This document shows positions 7,692-16,579 of a stretch of 64,000 nt of DNA, piece by piece. The position numbers were made by a program, and so were the translations under genes. The stretch is taken from assembly GCF_001544695.2 (NCBI RefSeq), contig NZ_FCOM02000014.1, positions 1 to 64,000 on the forward strand, given 5' to 3'. How positions within the stretch are numbered: position 1 is the stretch's first letter; every line of letters begins with the position of its first letter. Below the pieces are notes generated by a model that saw nothing but the letters and a program-made list of their open reading frames with translations, did no database searches and was not told the DNA's origin. Source of the stretch: Caballeronia arvi (GTDB lineage Bacteria; Pseudomonadota; Gammaproteobacteria; Burkholderiales; Burkholderiaceae).

Positions 7692-8852
7692 ATGACTCAA
7701 ATCGACAACGAAGTATCCATGATCCGCGAAACCGCACGGCGCTTCGTGCGCAACCGGCTCGTTCCGCTCGAACAGCAGATCGAAACGGACGACGACGTCA
7801 GCGACGAACTTCTGGCGCAGTTGCGCTCGGAAGTCGCAGCGCTCGGGCTTTACGGGTTCAACCTTCCGGAGAGCATCGGCGGGCCGGGGCTGTCGGCTGC
7901 TGCGAAGGTCGCGATACTCGAGGAGCTGACGCATACGTCGGTGCCGCTGAGCGAGGTATTCGGCCATCTGCCGCTTCAGTTGTCGCAGGCGAACGAGCGG
8001 CAACGCGCCGAACTTTTGCCGGACATTCTCGCGGGCCGGAAGATCGTCACGTATGCGTTGACCGAGCCCAACGCAGGCTCGGATCTCGGCGGCCTGCGCA
8101 CGCGCGCCGAGAAAGCATCGGGTGGCTGGCTGCTCAACGGAGCCAAGCATTTCATCTCGCATGCGGAAACGGCGGATTACATCATCGTGCTCGCGGTCAC
8201 CGATGCGTCGGCGTCGCTGAAGAGCAAGCTCACCACGTTCATCGTTCGCCGTGGCAATCCGGGCGTCGTCGGCATGACGCGTTACCGAAAGATGGGCTGG
8301 CGCGGCTATCACCTGAATGGCTTCACGCTGGAGAACTGCTTCGTTCCCGACGAAGACCTGCTCGGCGAGGTCAACGCGGGCTTCCTCGGCATGATGCAGT
8401 CGATCAATCAGGATCGCCTATTGTCGGCGAGCCGCTCGCTGGGTCTTTCGGCGCGCGCCCAGGCGATGGCCTGCGAGTACGCGCAGGAGCGCAAGGCATT
8501 CGGCGCGCATCTCGCACAGCATCAGGCGGTCCAGTTCATGATCGCCGACAACGATGTCGAGATCGAGGCGGCGCGCATGCTGATCCGCGCGGCGGCGGAG
8601 ATGATCGAACGCGAAGACGCGCACGCGCACGTCGCCGCGTGCCGCGCGAAGCTCTATGCGAGCGAGATGGGCTGCCGCGTGACGGATCGCGTGCTGCAGA
8701 TTTTCGGCGGCATGGGTTACATGACGGAACTGCCCATCGAGCGCTTTTATCGCGATGCGCGAGCGTTTCGCATCGGCGAAGGCACGTCGGAGATGCAGCG
8801 GATTCAGATCGCACGCGCGGCATTCGCGTCGGGAGGCCGTCATGGCCTTTGA
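7692..8852 (+). CDS. Acyl-CoA dehydrogenase family protein
   Basis: 386 residues, standard length. FAD-dependent alpha,beta-desaturation of an acyl-CoA, with electrons passing to ETF (etfBA are at the end of this cluster). Typical segments are TYALTEPNAGSDLGGLRTRA (FAD/substrate region, about 120-140), the KMGWRGY block and the C-terminal ERFYRDARAFRIGEGTSEMQRIQIAR, which contains the usual RIGEGTSEMQR flavin contact. Start ATG 7692; upstream in-frame codons belong to the preceding gene's shadow. It overlaps the next gene by 11 bases, implying translational coupling. The acyl substrate is unknown. Confidence 0.9.
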   Translation: MTQIDNEVSMIRETARRFVRNRLVPLEQQIETDDDVSDELLAQLRSEVAALGLYGFNLPESIGGPGLSAAAKVAILEELTHTSVPLSEVFGHLPLQLSQANERQRAELLPDILAGRKIVTYALTEPNAGSDLGGLRTRAEKASGGWLLNGAKHFISHAETADYIIVLAVTDASASLKSKLTTFIVRRGNPGVVGMTRYRKMGWRGYHLNGFTLENCFVPDEDLLGEVNAGFLGMMQSINQDRLLSASRSLGLSARAQAMACEYAQERKAFGAHLAQHQAVQFMIADNDVEIEAARMLIRAAAEMIEREDAHAHVAACRAKLYASEMGCRVTDRVLQIFGGMGYMTELPIERFYRDARAFRIGEGTSEMQRIQIARAAFASGGRHGL

Positions 8853-10374
8853 TCTGCTCGAAGCCGGCAACATCGAACGCGTCGCGCTGCATCATGGCGA
8901 ACGCAGCTTCACGCGAGGCGAACTGGGCGTGGCGTCGCGTCGCGCGGCATCGTTCCTGCATGAACTCGGCGTGAGACGCGGCGATACCATCGCGGTCTGG
9001 CTGCCCGACGGCGCGGTGTGGATGCAGCTCTTCTTCGGCGCGGCGCAGCTCGGCGCGTTGATGGTGCCGGTGAGCACGCGCTTCAGGCAGCAGGAAGCGC
9101 TGCATGTCGTGAAGACCGCGAACGCGCGCGTGCTCTTCGTGCCGGAACGCTTTCTCGATTTCGACTACGCCGGAGCAGCGCGCGAGATCGAAGCGGCTTG
9201 CGAAGCGTTGCAGCAGGTCGTCGAAGTCGCGCGGTTCGACAGCCTCGAATGGAACGCCTACGAGCCGTATCCGCGCTGGGAAGGGCGCGACACGGATCTG
9301 CTGTGCACCTTCATGACGTCCGGCACCACCGGCCAGCCGAAGCTCGCCGCGCACACGGCGGGCGGCATCGCGCGGCATGCGCGCAACGTCGGCCGATACA
9401 ACGACATGCGTGCGGACGACGTCATGCTCTGCGCGCTGCCGCTCTATGGTGTGCTCGGCTTCGTGCAGGCGATTGCGGCATTGGCTGCGGGCGCGGCGTG
9501 CGTGCTGTTGCCGGTCTTCAAGGCCGATGCGGCGGCCGCGGCCATCGAACGGCATCGCGTCACGCATTTCTTCGGTTCGGACGCCATGCTCGACATGGTG
9601 CTGAACGCCGGAGACTACTCGCTGGCGAGCTGGCGGCGCGGCGCGTTTCCCGAATACGCGGGACTGGGCCGGAGCGTCATCGCGAAGGCATGGGACGCGT
9701 GGGGCGTGCGCCTGACCGCGCTCTACGGCATGTCCGAGTGCTTCGCGATGACCGCGATGCGCGACCCGCAAGGCGATGCGGAGCAACGCGGCCTGCCCGG
9801 CGGCATGCCGATCTCATCCGACATCGCGTTCCGCATCGCCGATCCCGCGAGTGACGCGCCACTTCCCGACCGGCAACAGGGCGAACTGCAACTGCGCGGC
9901 TATAACGTGATGGCCGGCTATCTGAACAATCCGGTGGCGAGCGCCGCAGCCTTCACGGCGGACGGCTGGTTCCGGACCGGCGATCTCGCTTACGCCGATG
10001 GCGCTTCGTTCCGCTACGTCGGCCGCATCCGGGACAGCCTGCGTCTGCGCGGCTATCTGGTCGATCCCGCCGAGATCGAGATGTTCCTCGCGCAGCATCC
10101 GGGCGTTGAGGCGGCGCAGGTCGTCGGGGTTCATGTCGAAGGCGAGGGCGATGTCGCCGTGGCTTTCATTCGCGAGTCGAAGACGCCCGCCAGCGAAGAA
10201 GCGCTGCTCGCCTGGTGCAAGCAGGGCATCGCGGGCTTCAAGGTGCCGCGCCGCATCGTGAGCGTACCGGCCTTTCCGCAGAAGGACGGACCCAACGGCG
10301 TCAAGGTGCTCAGAAACGAGTTGCGCGAGATGGCTTCGCAAAGCCTCGGGCTCGCACAAACCACATCCGCATGA
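8842..10374 (+). CDS. AMP-dependent acyl-CoA synthetase/ligase
   Basis: 510 residues of the acyl/aryl-CoA synthetase (ANL) superfamily, activating a carboxylic acid with ATP and CoA. Motifs: the P-loop TSGTTGQPK (about 154-162), YGMSECFAM (A5-like), WFRTGDLAY (A7-like), the hinge GRIRDSLRLRGYLVDPAEIE and a C-terminal Lys near PNGVKVLRNEL. Start ATG 8842 follows GGGAGG and lies inside the end of the dehydrogenase gene. It supplies the CoA thioester used by the dehydrogenase and hydratase of the cluster. Substrate specificity cannot be read from the sequence. Confidence 0.9.
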   Translation: MAFDLLEAGNIERVALHHGERSFTRGELGVASRRAASFLHELGVRRGDTIAVWLPDGAVWMQLFFGAAQLGALMVPVSTRFRQQEALHVVKTANARVLFVPERFLDFDYAGAAREIEAACEALQQVVEVARFDSLEWNAYEPYPRWEGRDTDLLCTFMTSGTTGQPKLAAHTAGGIARHARNVGRYNDMRADDVMLCALPLYGVLGFVQAIAALAAGAACVLLPVFKADAAAAAIERHRVTHFFGSDAMLDMVLNAGDYSLASWRRGAFPEYAGLGRSVIAKAWDAWGVRLTALYGMSECFAMTAMRDPQGDAEQRGLPGGMPISSDIAFRIADPASDAPLPDRQQGELQLRGYNVMAGYLNNPVASAAAFTADGWFRTGDLAYADGASFRYVGRIRDSLRLRGYLVDPAEIEMFLAQHPGVEAAQVVGVHVEGEGDVAVAFIRESKTPASEEALLAWCKQGIAGFKVPRRIVSVPAFPQKDGPNGVKVLRNELREMASQSLGLAQTTSA

Positions 10375-10390
10375 CACGGGAGTTCAAACC

Positions 10391-11182
10391 ATGAAGCAAG
10401 CTGAGATTCGATCGGACATCGCGTGGGCGACGCCTGAGAAGGTGGTCATTCACGGCCTCGATCTGTGCGAAGACATCGTCGGCAAGATCGACTTCGGGCA
10501 GATGGCGTTTCTGCAATTGTTCGCGCGCCTGCCCGACGAGCGCGAGCTGCGCATGTTCAACGCGATGATGGTCATTCTCGTCGAGCACGGCATCACGCCT
10601 TCGTCGCTTGCCACGCGCATGACCTATGCGGGCGCGCCGGAAGCGGTGCAGGCGGCGGTCGCGGCGGGCCTGCTCGGTCTGGGCTCGGTGTTCGTCGGCT
10701 CGCTCGACAATGCCGCGCGGCTGTTGCAGGAGTCGATGCCCGATCCGCACAACGCCGATATCGATGCACTCGCGCGCACGATCGTCGAAGACTACCGCGC
10801 GCGTCGGGAAATCCTGCCGGGCCTCGGGCATCCGTTCCACAAGCCCGTCGATCCGCGTGCGCCCGCGCTGTTCAAGGTCGCGCAGGAGACCGGCTACGAC
10901 GGGCCGTATATCCGCCTCATGACGGCGATCGGCAGGCAAGCCGAGCGCAAGCTCGATCGCGCGTTGCCGGTGAACGTCACGGGCGCGATGGCCGCCGTCG
11001 CGTCGGAGATGGGCATTCAATGGCGCATCTGCCGCGGACTCGCGGTTGCCGCACGCGCGGTCGGCCTGGTCGGTCACATCCTCGAGGAAATGCGGCAGCC
11101 GCTCGCGACCGCGCTCTATCTGCGCACGGAGCATGAAGCGAGCGCGCATCTCGTTCCTCACGAAGAACGGGACGGACGATGA
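10391..11182 (+). CDS. Citryl-CoA lyase-like, citrate synthase superfamily protein
   Basis: 263 residues, much shorter than citrate synthase (about 430). It resembles the compact citryl-CoA lyase type, the C-terminal citrate-synthase-like half of ATP-citrate lyase. It would cleave a tertiary-alcohol acyl-CoA by retro-aldol reaction to an acyl-CoA and an oxo-acid. By hand alignment His66 (LVEHGITPSS) matches citrate synthase His274 and His147 (GLGHPFH) matches His320. The place of the catalytic Asp375 (NVD in the family) reads NVT here (Thr197). It begins 16 bases after the ligase gene and overlaps the thioesterase by 4 bases. Confidence 0.8.
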   Translation: MKQAEIRSDIAWATPEKVVIHGLDLCEDIVGKIDFGQMAFLQLFARLPDERELRMFNAMMVILVEHGITPSSLATRMTYAGAPEAVQAAVAAGLLGLGSVFVGSLDNAARLLQESMPDPHNADIDALARTIVEDYRARREILPGLGHPFHKPVDPRAPALFKVAQETGYDGPYIRLMTAIGRQAERKLDRALPVNVTGAMAAVASEMGIQWRICRGLAVAARAVGLVGHILEEMRQPLATALYLRTEHEASAHLVPHEERDGR

Positions 11183-11616
11183 ACGCATCGCAAAGCAACG
11201 GCTTTCGCTTCTGGACCGAAGAGAAGCTGAGAAACGCCGACACGGACCAGTTCAGACACGTCAACAACGCGGTCATCGCGACATTGTTCGAAGCGGCGCG
11301 CATGGAGATCGTCGCGCCGCCGCAGGTTCGCGCGCTGATGGACGGCGCGAATCTCGCCGTCGTGAGATTGCTGATCGAGTTCAGCGCCGAGTTGCACTTT
11401 CCGGGACGCGTGCGGGTGGGCAGCACGGTGGTCGAGGTGGGGAACACGTCGTTCAAGGTGCGGCAAGGCTTGTTCGACGGGCACCGCGGAAACTGCTGCG
11501 CGACGGCTGAAGCCGTGTGCGTTCTGGTGCACGGCGAAACCGCTCGTCCGCATCCGATCGTGCCCGCACTGCGCGCATATCTTTTGACCGACGCGGCCAC
11601 GGAGACACTCGCATGA
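11179..11616 (+). CDS. Hotdog-fold acyl-CoA thioesterase (4HBT type)
   Basis: 145 residues with the 4-hydroxybenzoyl-CoA thioesterase pattern: NADTDQFRHVNNA at 19-31, where Asp23 is the expected catalytic acid, then a hotdog helix and strands (FSAELHFPGRVRVGS). It would hydrolyse an acyl-CoA of the pathway or recycle trapped CoA. ATGA overlap with the preceding gene and with the following hydratase shows tight coupling. Confidence 0.87.
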   Translation: MNASQSNGFRFWTEEKLRNADTDQFRHVNNAVIATLFEAARMEIVAPPQVRALMDGANLAVVRLLIEFSAELHFPGRVRVGSTVVEVGNTSFKVRQGLFDGHRGNCCATAEAVCVLVHGETARPHPIVPALRAYLLTDAATETLA

Positions 11617-12413
11617 ACGCAGACAAGGTGTTGGTTGAGCGGCGCGGAAACATCGCGCTCGTCACGCTGAACGATCCCGGCCGCCGCAATGCGCTGTCGC
11701 GCGAGATCGTGCGCGGGGTGTCGGTTTCATTGCAGCGCGCACTGGACGAAGGCGCGCGCGCAGTCGTGATCGCGGCGAACGGACCGGCATTTTGCGCGGG
11801 CGCGAACATCGACGATCTTCGCGACGGATGGATGGAACGTCCCGCGCCCGACGAAGACCCCGCGCTGATGTTCGAACGCATCGCCGAGTTCGAGCGGCCG
11901 GTGATCGCAGCGGTTCACGGCCCGGCGCTCGGCGGCGGCATGGAACTCATGCTCGCGTGCGATCTCGTCGTCGCGTGCGAAGCCGCATGGTTCTCGATGC
12001 CCGAGCTCGGGCACGGCGTGATCCCGAACACGGGCGTGGCCTTGCTGCCGCGCGTGATCGGCATGCGCCGCGCGTTCGATCTGATCCTGACGCGACGGCG
12101 CGTTGCGGCCGACGAAGCGTTGGACATCGGCCTCGTCAATCGCGTGGTTCCCGCACATGCGGTGCTCGACAGCGTGCTGTCGCTCGCCGGACAAGTGGTC
12201 GAAGCCGTGCCGCCAGGCGCGCTGAAGGCGGCGAAGCGCAATTTGCGCGCGCATGCCGCCATCGACTGGGAGCGTGTCGTGAAGTCCCCGCTGGATGTTC
12301 CGAAGACGGAATGGCGGGAAGGTCTCGATGCGTTCATGCAGAAACGCACGCCCGACTATGACCGCTTCTGGCGTGAACCCGCAACGACCTTGCAAGGCAT
12401 CGAAGGAGACTGA
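11613..12413 (+). CDS. Enoyl-CoA hydratase/isomerase family protein
   Basis: 266 residues, normal crotonase length. Oxyanion-hole segments [10 protein letters not shown] and [17 protein letters not shown] are present. Both glutamates used by hydratases are kept: Glu in GGGMEL (rat Glu144) and Glu in [12 protein letters not shown] (rat Glu164). It therefore probably hydrates the enoyl-CoA made by the cluster's dehydrogenase. Start ATG 11613 overlaps the thioesterase stop by ATGA; an in-frame open stretch upstream is coding in another frame. Confidence 0.9.
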   Translation: MNADKVLVERRGNIALVTLNDPGRRNALSREIVRGVSVSLQRALDEGARAVVIAANGPAFCAGANIDDLRDGWMERPAPDEDPALMFERIAEFERPVIAAVHGPALGGGMELMLACDLVVACEAAWFSMPELGHGVIPNTGVALLPRVIGMRRAFDLILTRRRVAADEALDIGLVNRVVPAHAVLDSVLSLAGQVVEAVPPGALKAAKRNLRAHAAIDWERVVKSPLDVPKTEWREGLDAFMQKRTPDYDRFWREPATTLQGIEGD

Positions 12414-12414
12414 C

Positions 12415-13164
12415 GTGAAAGTACTGGTAGCGGTGAAACGGTCCGTGGACGCCAACGTGAAGATCGGCGTGAAGCGCGACAACACGGGCGTCGACGTTGC
12501 GAACGTCAAGATGTCGATGAATCCGTTCGATGAAATCGCGGTGGAGGAAGCCGTGCGCCTGAAGGAAGCGGGCGTGGCGACGGAAGTGATCGCGGTATCG
12601 GCGGGTGTCGCGCAATGCCAGGAAACGCTGCGAACCGCGCTTGCGATCGGCGCGGACCGCGCGATTCTCATCGAATCGAACGAAGAGCTGCAGCCGCTCG
12701 CCGTGGCGAAGCTGCTCAAGGCGCTGGTCGACCGCGAGCAGCCGTCGCTCGTGATTTTGGGCAAGCAGGCGATCGACGACGATTCGAATCAGACCGGCCA
12801 GATGCTCGCCGCGCTCGCGCACTTGCCGCAGGCGACGTTCGCGTCGAAGGTCTCGATCGCGAACGGCAAGGCGACGGTGTCGCGCGAAGTGGACGGCGGC
12901 GCAGAAACGCTGTCGCTCACCTTGCCGGCCGTGGTGACGACCGATCTGCGCCTCAACGAGCCGCGCTACGTCACGCTGCCCAACATCATGAAGGCGAAGA
13001 AGAAGCCGCTGGAAACCGTAACGCCCGAAGCGCTCGGTGTCGATGTTGCGCCGCGGCTCGAGACGCTGAAGGTCCGCGAGCCGCAAAAGCGCGCCGCGGG
13101 CGTGAAGGTGGCGGATGCGAAGGCGCTGGTCGCGAAGCTCACGACCGAAGCCAGGGTGCTTTGA
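12415..13164 (+). CDS. etfB: Electron transfer flavoprotein beta subunit (first copy)
   Basis: 249 residues, family length. Starts at GTG 12415 behind CGAAGGAGAC. It carries the EtfB pattern: MKVLVAVKR start, [21 protein letters not shown], the AMP-binding region with [10 protein letters not shown], and the C-terminal [11 protein letters not shown] recognition loop. With EtfA it takes electrons from the cluster's acyl-CoA dehydrogenase to ETF:quinone oxidoreductase. A second pair lies at 53401-55079, so each pair looks dedicated to its own pathway. Confidence 0.95.
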   Translation: MKVLVAVKRSVDANVKIGVKRDNTGVDVANVKMSMNPFDEIAVEEAVRLKEAGVATEVIAVSAGVAQCQETLRTALAIGADRAILIESNEELQPLAVAKLLKALVDREQPSLVILGKQAIDDDSNQTGQMLAALAHLPQATFASKVSIANGKATVSREVDGGAETLSLTLPAVVTTDLRLNEPRYVTLPNIMKAKKKPLETVTPEALGVDVAPRLETLKVREPQKRAAGVKVADAKALVAKLTTEARVL

Positions 13165-13194
13165 CATCAGAAATCAGGACAGGCGGAGAACGAC

Positions 13195-14139
13195 ATGACG
13201 ATTCTTGTGATTGCCGAGCACGACAACCAGACGCTGAAGGCGGCGACGCTGAACACGGTTGCAGCGGCGGCGAAAATTGGCGGCGACATTCATGTGCTGA
13301 TTGCAGGTTCGAACGCGCAAGGTGCGGCGGACGCGGCGGCGAAACTTGCCGGGGTCGCGAAAGTGCTGCTCGCCGATGCGCCGCAGCTTGCCGATGGACT
13401 CGCGGAGAATATCGAGGCGACGCTGATCGAGGTCGCGAAGGACTATTCGCACATCCTCGCGCCGGCGAGCGCTTATGGAAAGAACGTCGCGCCGCGCATT
13501 GCAGCCCGGCTCGATGTCGCTCAGGTCAGCGACATCGTTTCGGTCGTCGATGCCGATACGTTCGAGCGCCCGATCTACGCGGGCAACGCCATCGCGATGG
13601 TCAGGTCTCGCGATCCCGTCAAAGTGATCACGGTGCGGGCCACGGCATTCGATCCTGTCGCGACGGAAGGCGGCAGCGCATCGATCGAAACCATTCCGGC
13701 CGGCACCGATGCAGGCGTCTCGCAGTGCGTGAGCCGCGAAGTGACGAAGCTCGATCGTCCGGAGCTGACTTCCGCCGATGTGGTCGTATCGGGCGGTCGC
13801 GGCCTCGGCAGCGGCGACAACTACAGGACCGTGCTCGAACCGCTCGCCGACAGACTGGGCGCGGCGATGGGCGCATCGCGCGCGGCCGTCGACGCCGGTT
13901 ATGCGCCCAATGATTATCAGGTCGGCCAGACAGGCAAGATCGTCGCGCCGGAGTTGTATATCGCGGTAGGCATCTCGGGTGCGATCCAGCATCTCGCGGG
14001 CATGAAGGACTCGAAGATCATCGTCGCGATCAACAAGGACGAGGAAGCGCCCATCTTCAGCGTCGCGGATTACGGGCTCGTCGGCGACCTGTTCGATTGC
14101 GTGCCTTCGCTGCTCGGGGAGCTGGACGCGCTGTCATGA
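13195..14139 (+). CDS. etfA: Electron transfer flavoprotein alpha subunit (first copy)
   Basis: 314 residues. N-terminal ILVIAEHDN pattern, central strand/loop region, and C-terminal FAD-binding domain with [29 protein letters not shown] and [23 protein letters not shown], all typical of EtfA. It starts at ATG 13195 after GGCGGAG, 30 bases after etfB. Forms the FAD-bearing heterodimer with EtfB. Confidence 0.95.
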   Translation: MTILVIAEHDNQTLKAATLNTVAAAAKIGGDIHVLIAGSNAQGAADAAAKLAGVAKVLLADAPQLADGLAENIEATLIEVAKDYSHILAPASAYGKNVAPRIAARLDVAQVSDIVSVVDADTFERPIYAGNAIAMVRSRDPVKVITVRATAFDPVATEGGSASIETIPAGTDAGVSQCVSREVTKLDRPELTSADVVVSGGRGLGSGDNYRTVLEPLADRLGAAMGASRAAVDAGYAPNDYQVGQTGKIVAPELYIAVGISGAIQHLAGMKDSKIIVAINKDEEAPIFSVADYGLVGDLFDCVPSLLGELDALS

Positions 14140-14405
14140 ACGCGCGGCTGCCAGGCGCCGCGCACAGCGGCCCGATTCCGGCAAACACGGTTCGCCTTCA
14201 GGCCCGCGCCGACGCGAATGCCGAAGACGCAACCGTGTGGCGATGGTTCTCGTTGCTGCTGCAGGACTCGCGCATCCGATGGGTGCGGGCGCATGAAGGC
14301 TGGCTCGTTTCCATCGACCATCGGCACATGGCGACCGAAGCGACCTTCGACGAAGCGATGCGCGCCGCGAAAGCGCGTCTCGATGGGCAGATCGCGCGCG
14401 ATTGA
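14136..14405 (+). CDS. Small hypothetical protein coupled to etfA
   Basis: 89 residues, start ATG 14136 overlapping the etfA stop (ATGA). No domain recognised. It is soluble in appearance, with a central segment ([20 protein letters not shown]) and a C-terminal helix ending in KARLDGQ. The ATGA coupling and position as last gene suggest it is a real member of the cluster; function unknown. Confidence 0.55.
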   Translation: MNARLPGAAHSGPIPANTVRLQARADANAEDATVWRWFSLLLQDSRIRWVRAHEGWLVSIDHRHMATEATFDEAMRAAKARLDGQIARD

Positions 14406-14538
14406 GCACGACCGGAAAGCTTTCGGGTGAATCGGTCAAAGGAACGCCCGTTCGTTATGAAACGGCGACCGGACAAAAATATCGGGTCATCGACGGCGAG
14501 GCGAACTGCGCCGCCGAGACCCGCCACGCGCACCGCCC

Positions 14539-14808
14539 TTACTGGCCGCCCGAATAGATGTTGCAGAACGGCAGCGGCGTGCAGTTGGACGTCCTGCCCG
14601 CGGTCGTCCACTTCGCAGTCGTGCCGCTGGCGCTCTGGCCGGCCGGGGCGCCGCCATAGGCCGAATCGCCGGAAGGCGCGATGGACTGCGCGTTCTGCTG
14701 CGTGGATGACGGCATGGACTGAAGCGTGTCGGTCGTTTCCTGCGCCTGGGTCAGACTCCCGAGCGAAAACCCGGCCACCAACAATGCCGATATGAGTACG
14801 GTCTTCAT
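14539..14808 (-). CDS. Small secreted protein of unknown function
   Basis: 89 residues. Start ATG 14808-14806 follows AAGGAG. Lys3 and a hydrophobic stretch to about residue 22, then an AQA cleavage site, give a signal peptide. The mature part is rich in Ser, Gln, Thr, Gly and Ala with two Cys near the C-terminus (NCTPLPFCN) that could pair. Small periplasmic or secreted proteins of this style are common in Burkholderia. No function can be assigned. Confidence 0.6.
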   Translation of the reverse strand: MKTVLISALLVAGFSLGSLTQAQETTDTLQSMPSSTQQNAQSIAPSGDSAYGGAPAGQSASGTTAKWTTAGRTSNCTPLPFCNIYSGGQ

Positions 14809-15178
14809 GACGAACTCCTTCAACGAAGGCTTTCTGTAGCCCGACGGTCCCTTATTTAGACATGCGAGCGAACGCATGCCGAGCGTTCGATTGCATTCGC
14901 TTCGGCCACGTTCGAGTCGCGTTTCTGGAAAGGACACTTGAAACACGCGGAATGACACCGCGCGTGGCGCCCGAGGTGGCAGCAGCACCAGAAGAGTCGC
15001 CGGATGAGCCGATGCACGCGAAAGAAGTGCACCTATCAACCTTATACCCAAGCCGGGAGAAAGTTATTCCAATACGCGCGTCCTACAATTCTTTCTAAAG
15101 CCGCGGTCTGGCGGGCTGGCGTGCCGTGCAGCCGCGCATCGATCGAATTGCATTTCATTCCTTCCGCAGGTCGGCGTC
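14809..15178. other. 370-base intergenic region between secreted protein and sensor kinase
   Basis: Divergent spacer serving both neighbours. Apart from the inverted repeat at 14869-14889 and a TACAAT (15083-15088) that could be a weak -10 element for the kinase, I see no gene, RNA or clear promoter in it. Confidence 0.5.
14869..14889. repeat. 7-base inverted repeat upstream of the secreted-protein gene
   Basis: CGAACGC, seven-base loop, GCGTTCG. It lies about 60 bases upstream of the ATG at 14808. There is no U-tract, so an operator is likelier than a terminator. Confidence 0.35.
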
Positions 15179-16579
15179 ATGATCGAGTTAAAGGAACTGA
15201 GCGAGCATCCGCTCTTCGCGGATTTGTCGGAAGCGCTTTTGCAGTCTCTGCCCGAACAGCTCACGGAAGTGAGCTTCGCGGCCGGGGACGTCCTTGCCCG
15301 CGAAGGCGAAAAGAGGTCGCACTTTCACATCGTGCTGCAAGGGGAAGTCGCCGCGACGAAGTTGTCGCGCGGGCAGCGGATTCCCACGGCCCGGTTCATC
15401 GCACCGAGCTTTTTCGGGGCCATTTCGCTGCTCTCGGGCACGTCCGCCCCCAGCACGCTGAGAGCCGTGACCGACGGGCGCATCGCGTTGCTGCCGGAGC
15501 GCGCATTCCGCGAATTGCTGGTCGGCTCGGAGGCCTTCTGCCGCTTGATCTTCAAGAGTTCCTTCGATCGCCTGATGAATCTCGAAGCGACGCTGCGCAA
15601 CTGCGAGAAACTGGCCGCCCTCGGCACGCTCGCGGCAGGCCTCGCGCACGAGCTGAACAATCCCGCGGCCGCGATGGTGCGTACGGCTGACCGTGCAGTG
15701 GCCGCACTGACGGCGATGAAGGCCGCGGACGTCGCGTTGCGCAATCACGCGATTCCTGTCGATGCGATGAAAATCCTGGAGAGCCTGGGCGATCGCCGGG
15801 ACGTGACGAACGTGGCGCCGGGTATCGACGCCCTCAAGCAGAATCAGGCGATGGATGCGCTCGGCGACTGGCTCGTCGCACAGGGTGTGGCCAAGCCCTG
15901 GCTTCAGGCGCCGAGTCTCGCCGGCGCGGGCATCCTGCAGGAAGAGCTCGGCCCGCTCGCACTCGTTCTGACGCGAGAGCAGTTCTCCGCCGCCATTCAC
16001 TGGCTGGCGTCGGCATTGGAGATCGACGCGCTGATGCAGGATATCCGCGTGGGCTCGGTGCGCATCTCGGAGATCGTCCGGGCGATGAAGTCCTATTCGC
16101 GCATGGATCAGGCGCCGCAGCAGGAAGTGGATATCCACGAAGGGATCGAAGACACCCTCATCATCATGCAGCACCGGCTCAGGCAGGGTGTCAACGTGCA
16201 GCGCGACTACGATCGCGGCCTGCCGCATCTGACCGTGTATGGCAGCGAGCTCAATCAAGTGTGGACCAACCTGATCGATAACGCGATCGATGCGACGAGC
16301 GGCACGGGCGACATCATCGTGCGGACCTATCGCGAGATGGACGAGGCGGTGGTCGAGATCATCGATAATGGGACCGGCATCGCCGACGACGTCATGCCGC
16401 ATCTGTTCGAGCCATTTTTCACGACCAAGCCGCCGGGTCAAGGGATGGGTCTGGGCCTCGACATTTCATACCAGACCGTCGTCAACCGGCACCGCGGCGC
16501 ACTGCTCGTCAGCTCACGTCCGGGAAAGACGACGTTTCAGGTGCGTCTGCCTCTCGCGGCGAAACCCGATCAGCCTTAG
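15179..16579 (+). CDS. Sensor histidine kinase with N-terminal cyclic-nucleotide-binding domain
   Basis: 466 residues without membrane segments, hence cytoplasmic. Residues 10-125 form a Crp/cNMP-binding beta-roll (GDVLAREGEKRSHFHIVLQGEVAAT, then FFGAISLLSG). Residues about 140-460 form a histidine kinase core: H box AAGLAHELNNPAAA with phospho-His157, N box WTNLIDNAIDA, G1 EIIDNGTGIADD, F box LFEPFFTTKPPG and G2 GMGLGLDIS. Between H and N boxes is an unusually long linker (about 180-300). No response regulator gene is adjacent. Its 3' end overlaps the convergent LysR gene by 71 bases. Confidence 0.88.
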   Translation: MIELKELSEHPLFADLSEALLQSLPEQLTEVSFAAGDVLAREGEKRSHFHIVLQGEVAATKLSRGQRIPTARFIAPSFFGAISLLSGTSAPSTLRAVTDGRIALLPERAFRELLVGSEAFCRLIFKSSFDRLMNLEATLRNCEKLAALGTLAAGLAHELNNPAAAMVRTADRAVAALTAMKAADVALRNHAIPVDAMKILESLGDRRDVTNVAPGIDALKQNQAMDALGDWLVAQGVAKPWLQAPSLAGAGILQEELGPLALVLTREQFSAAIHWLASALEIDALMQDIRVGSVRISEIVRAMKSYSRMDQAPQQEVDIHEGIEDTLIIMQHRLRQGVNVQRDYDRGLPHLTVYGSELNQVWTNLIDNAIDATSGTGDIIVRTYREMDEAVVEIIDNGTGIADDVMPHLFEPFFTTKPPGQGMGLGLDISYQTVVNRHRGALLVSSRPGKTTFQVRLPLAAKPDQP

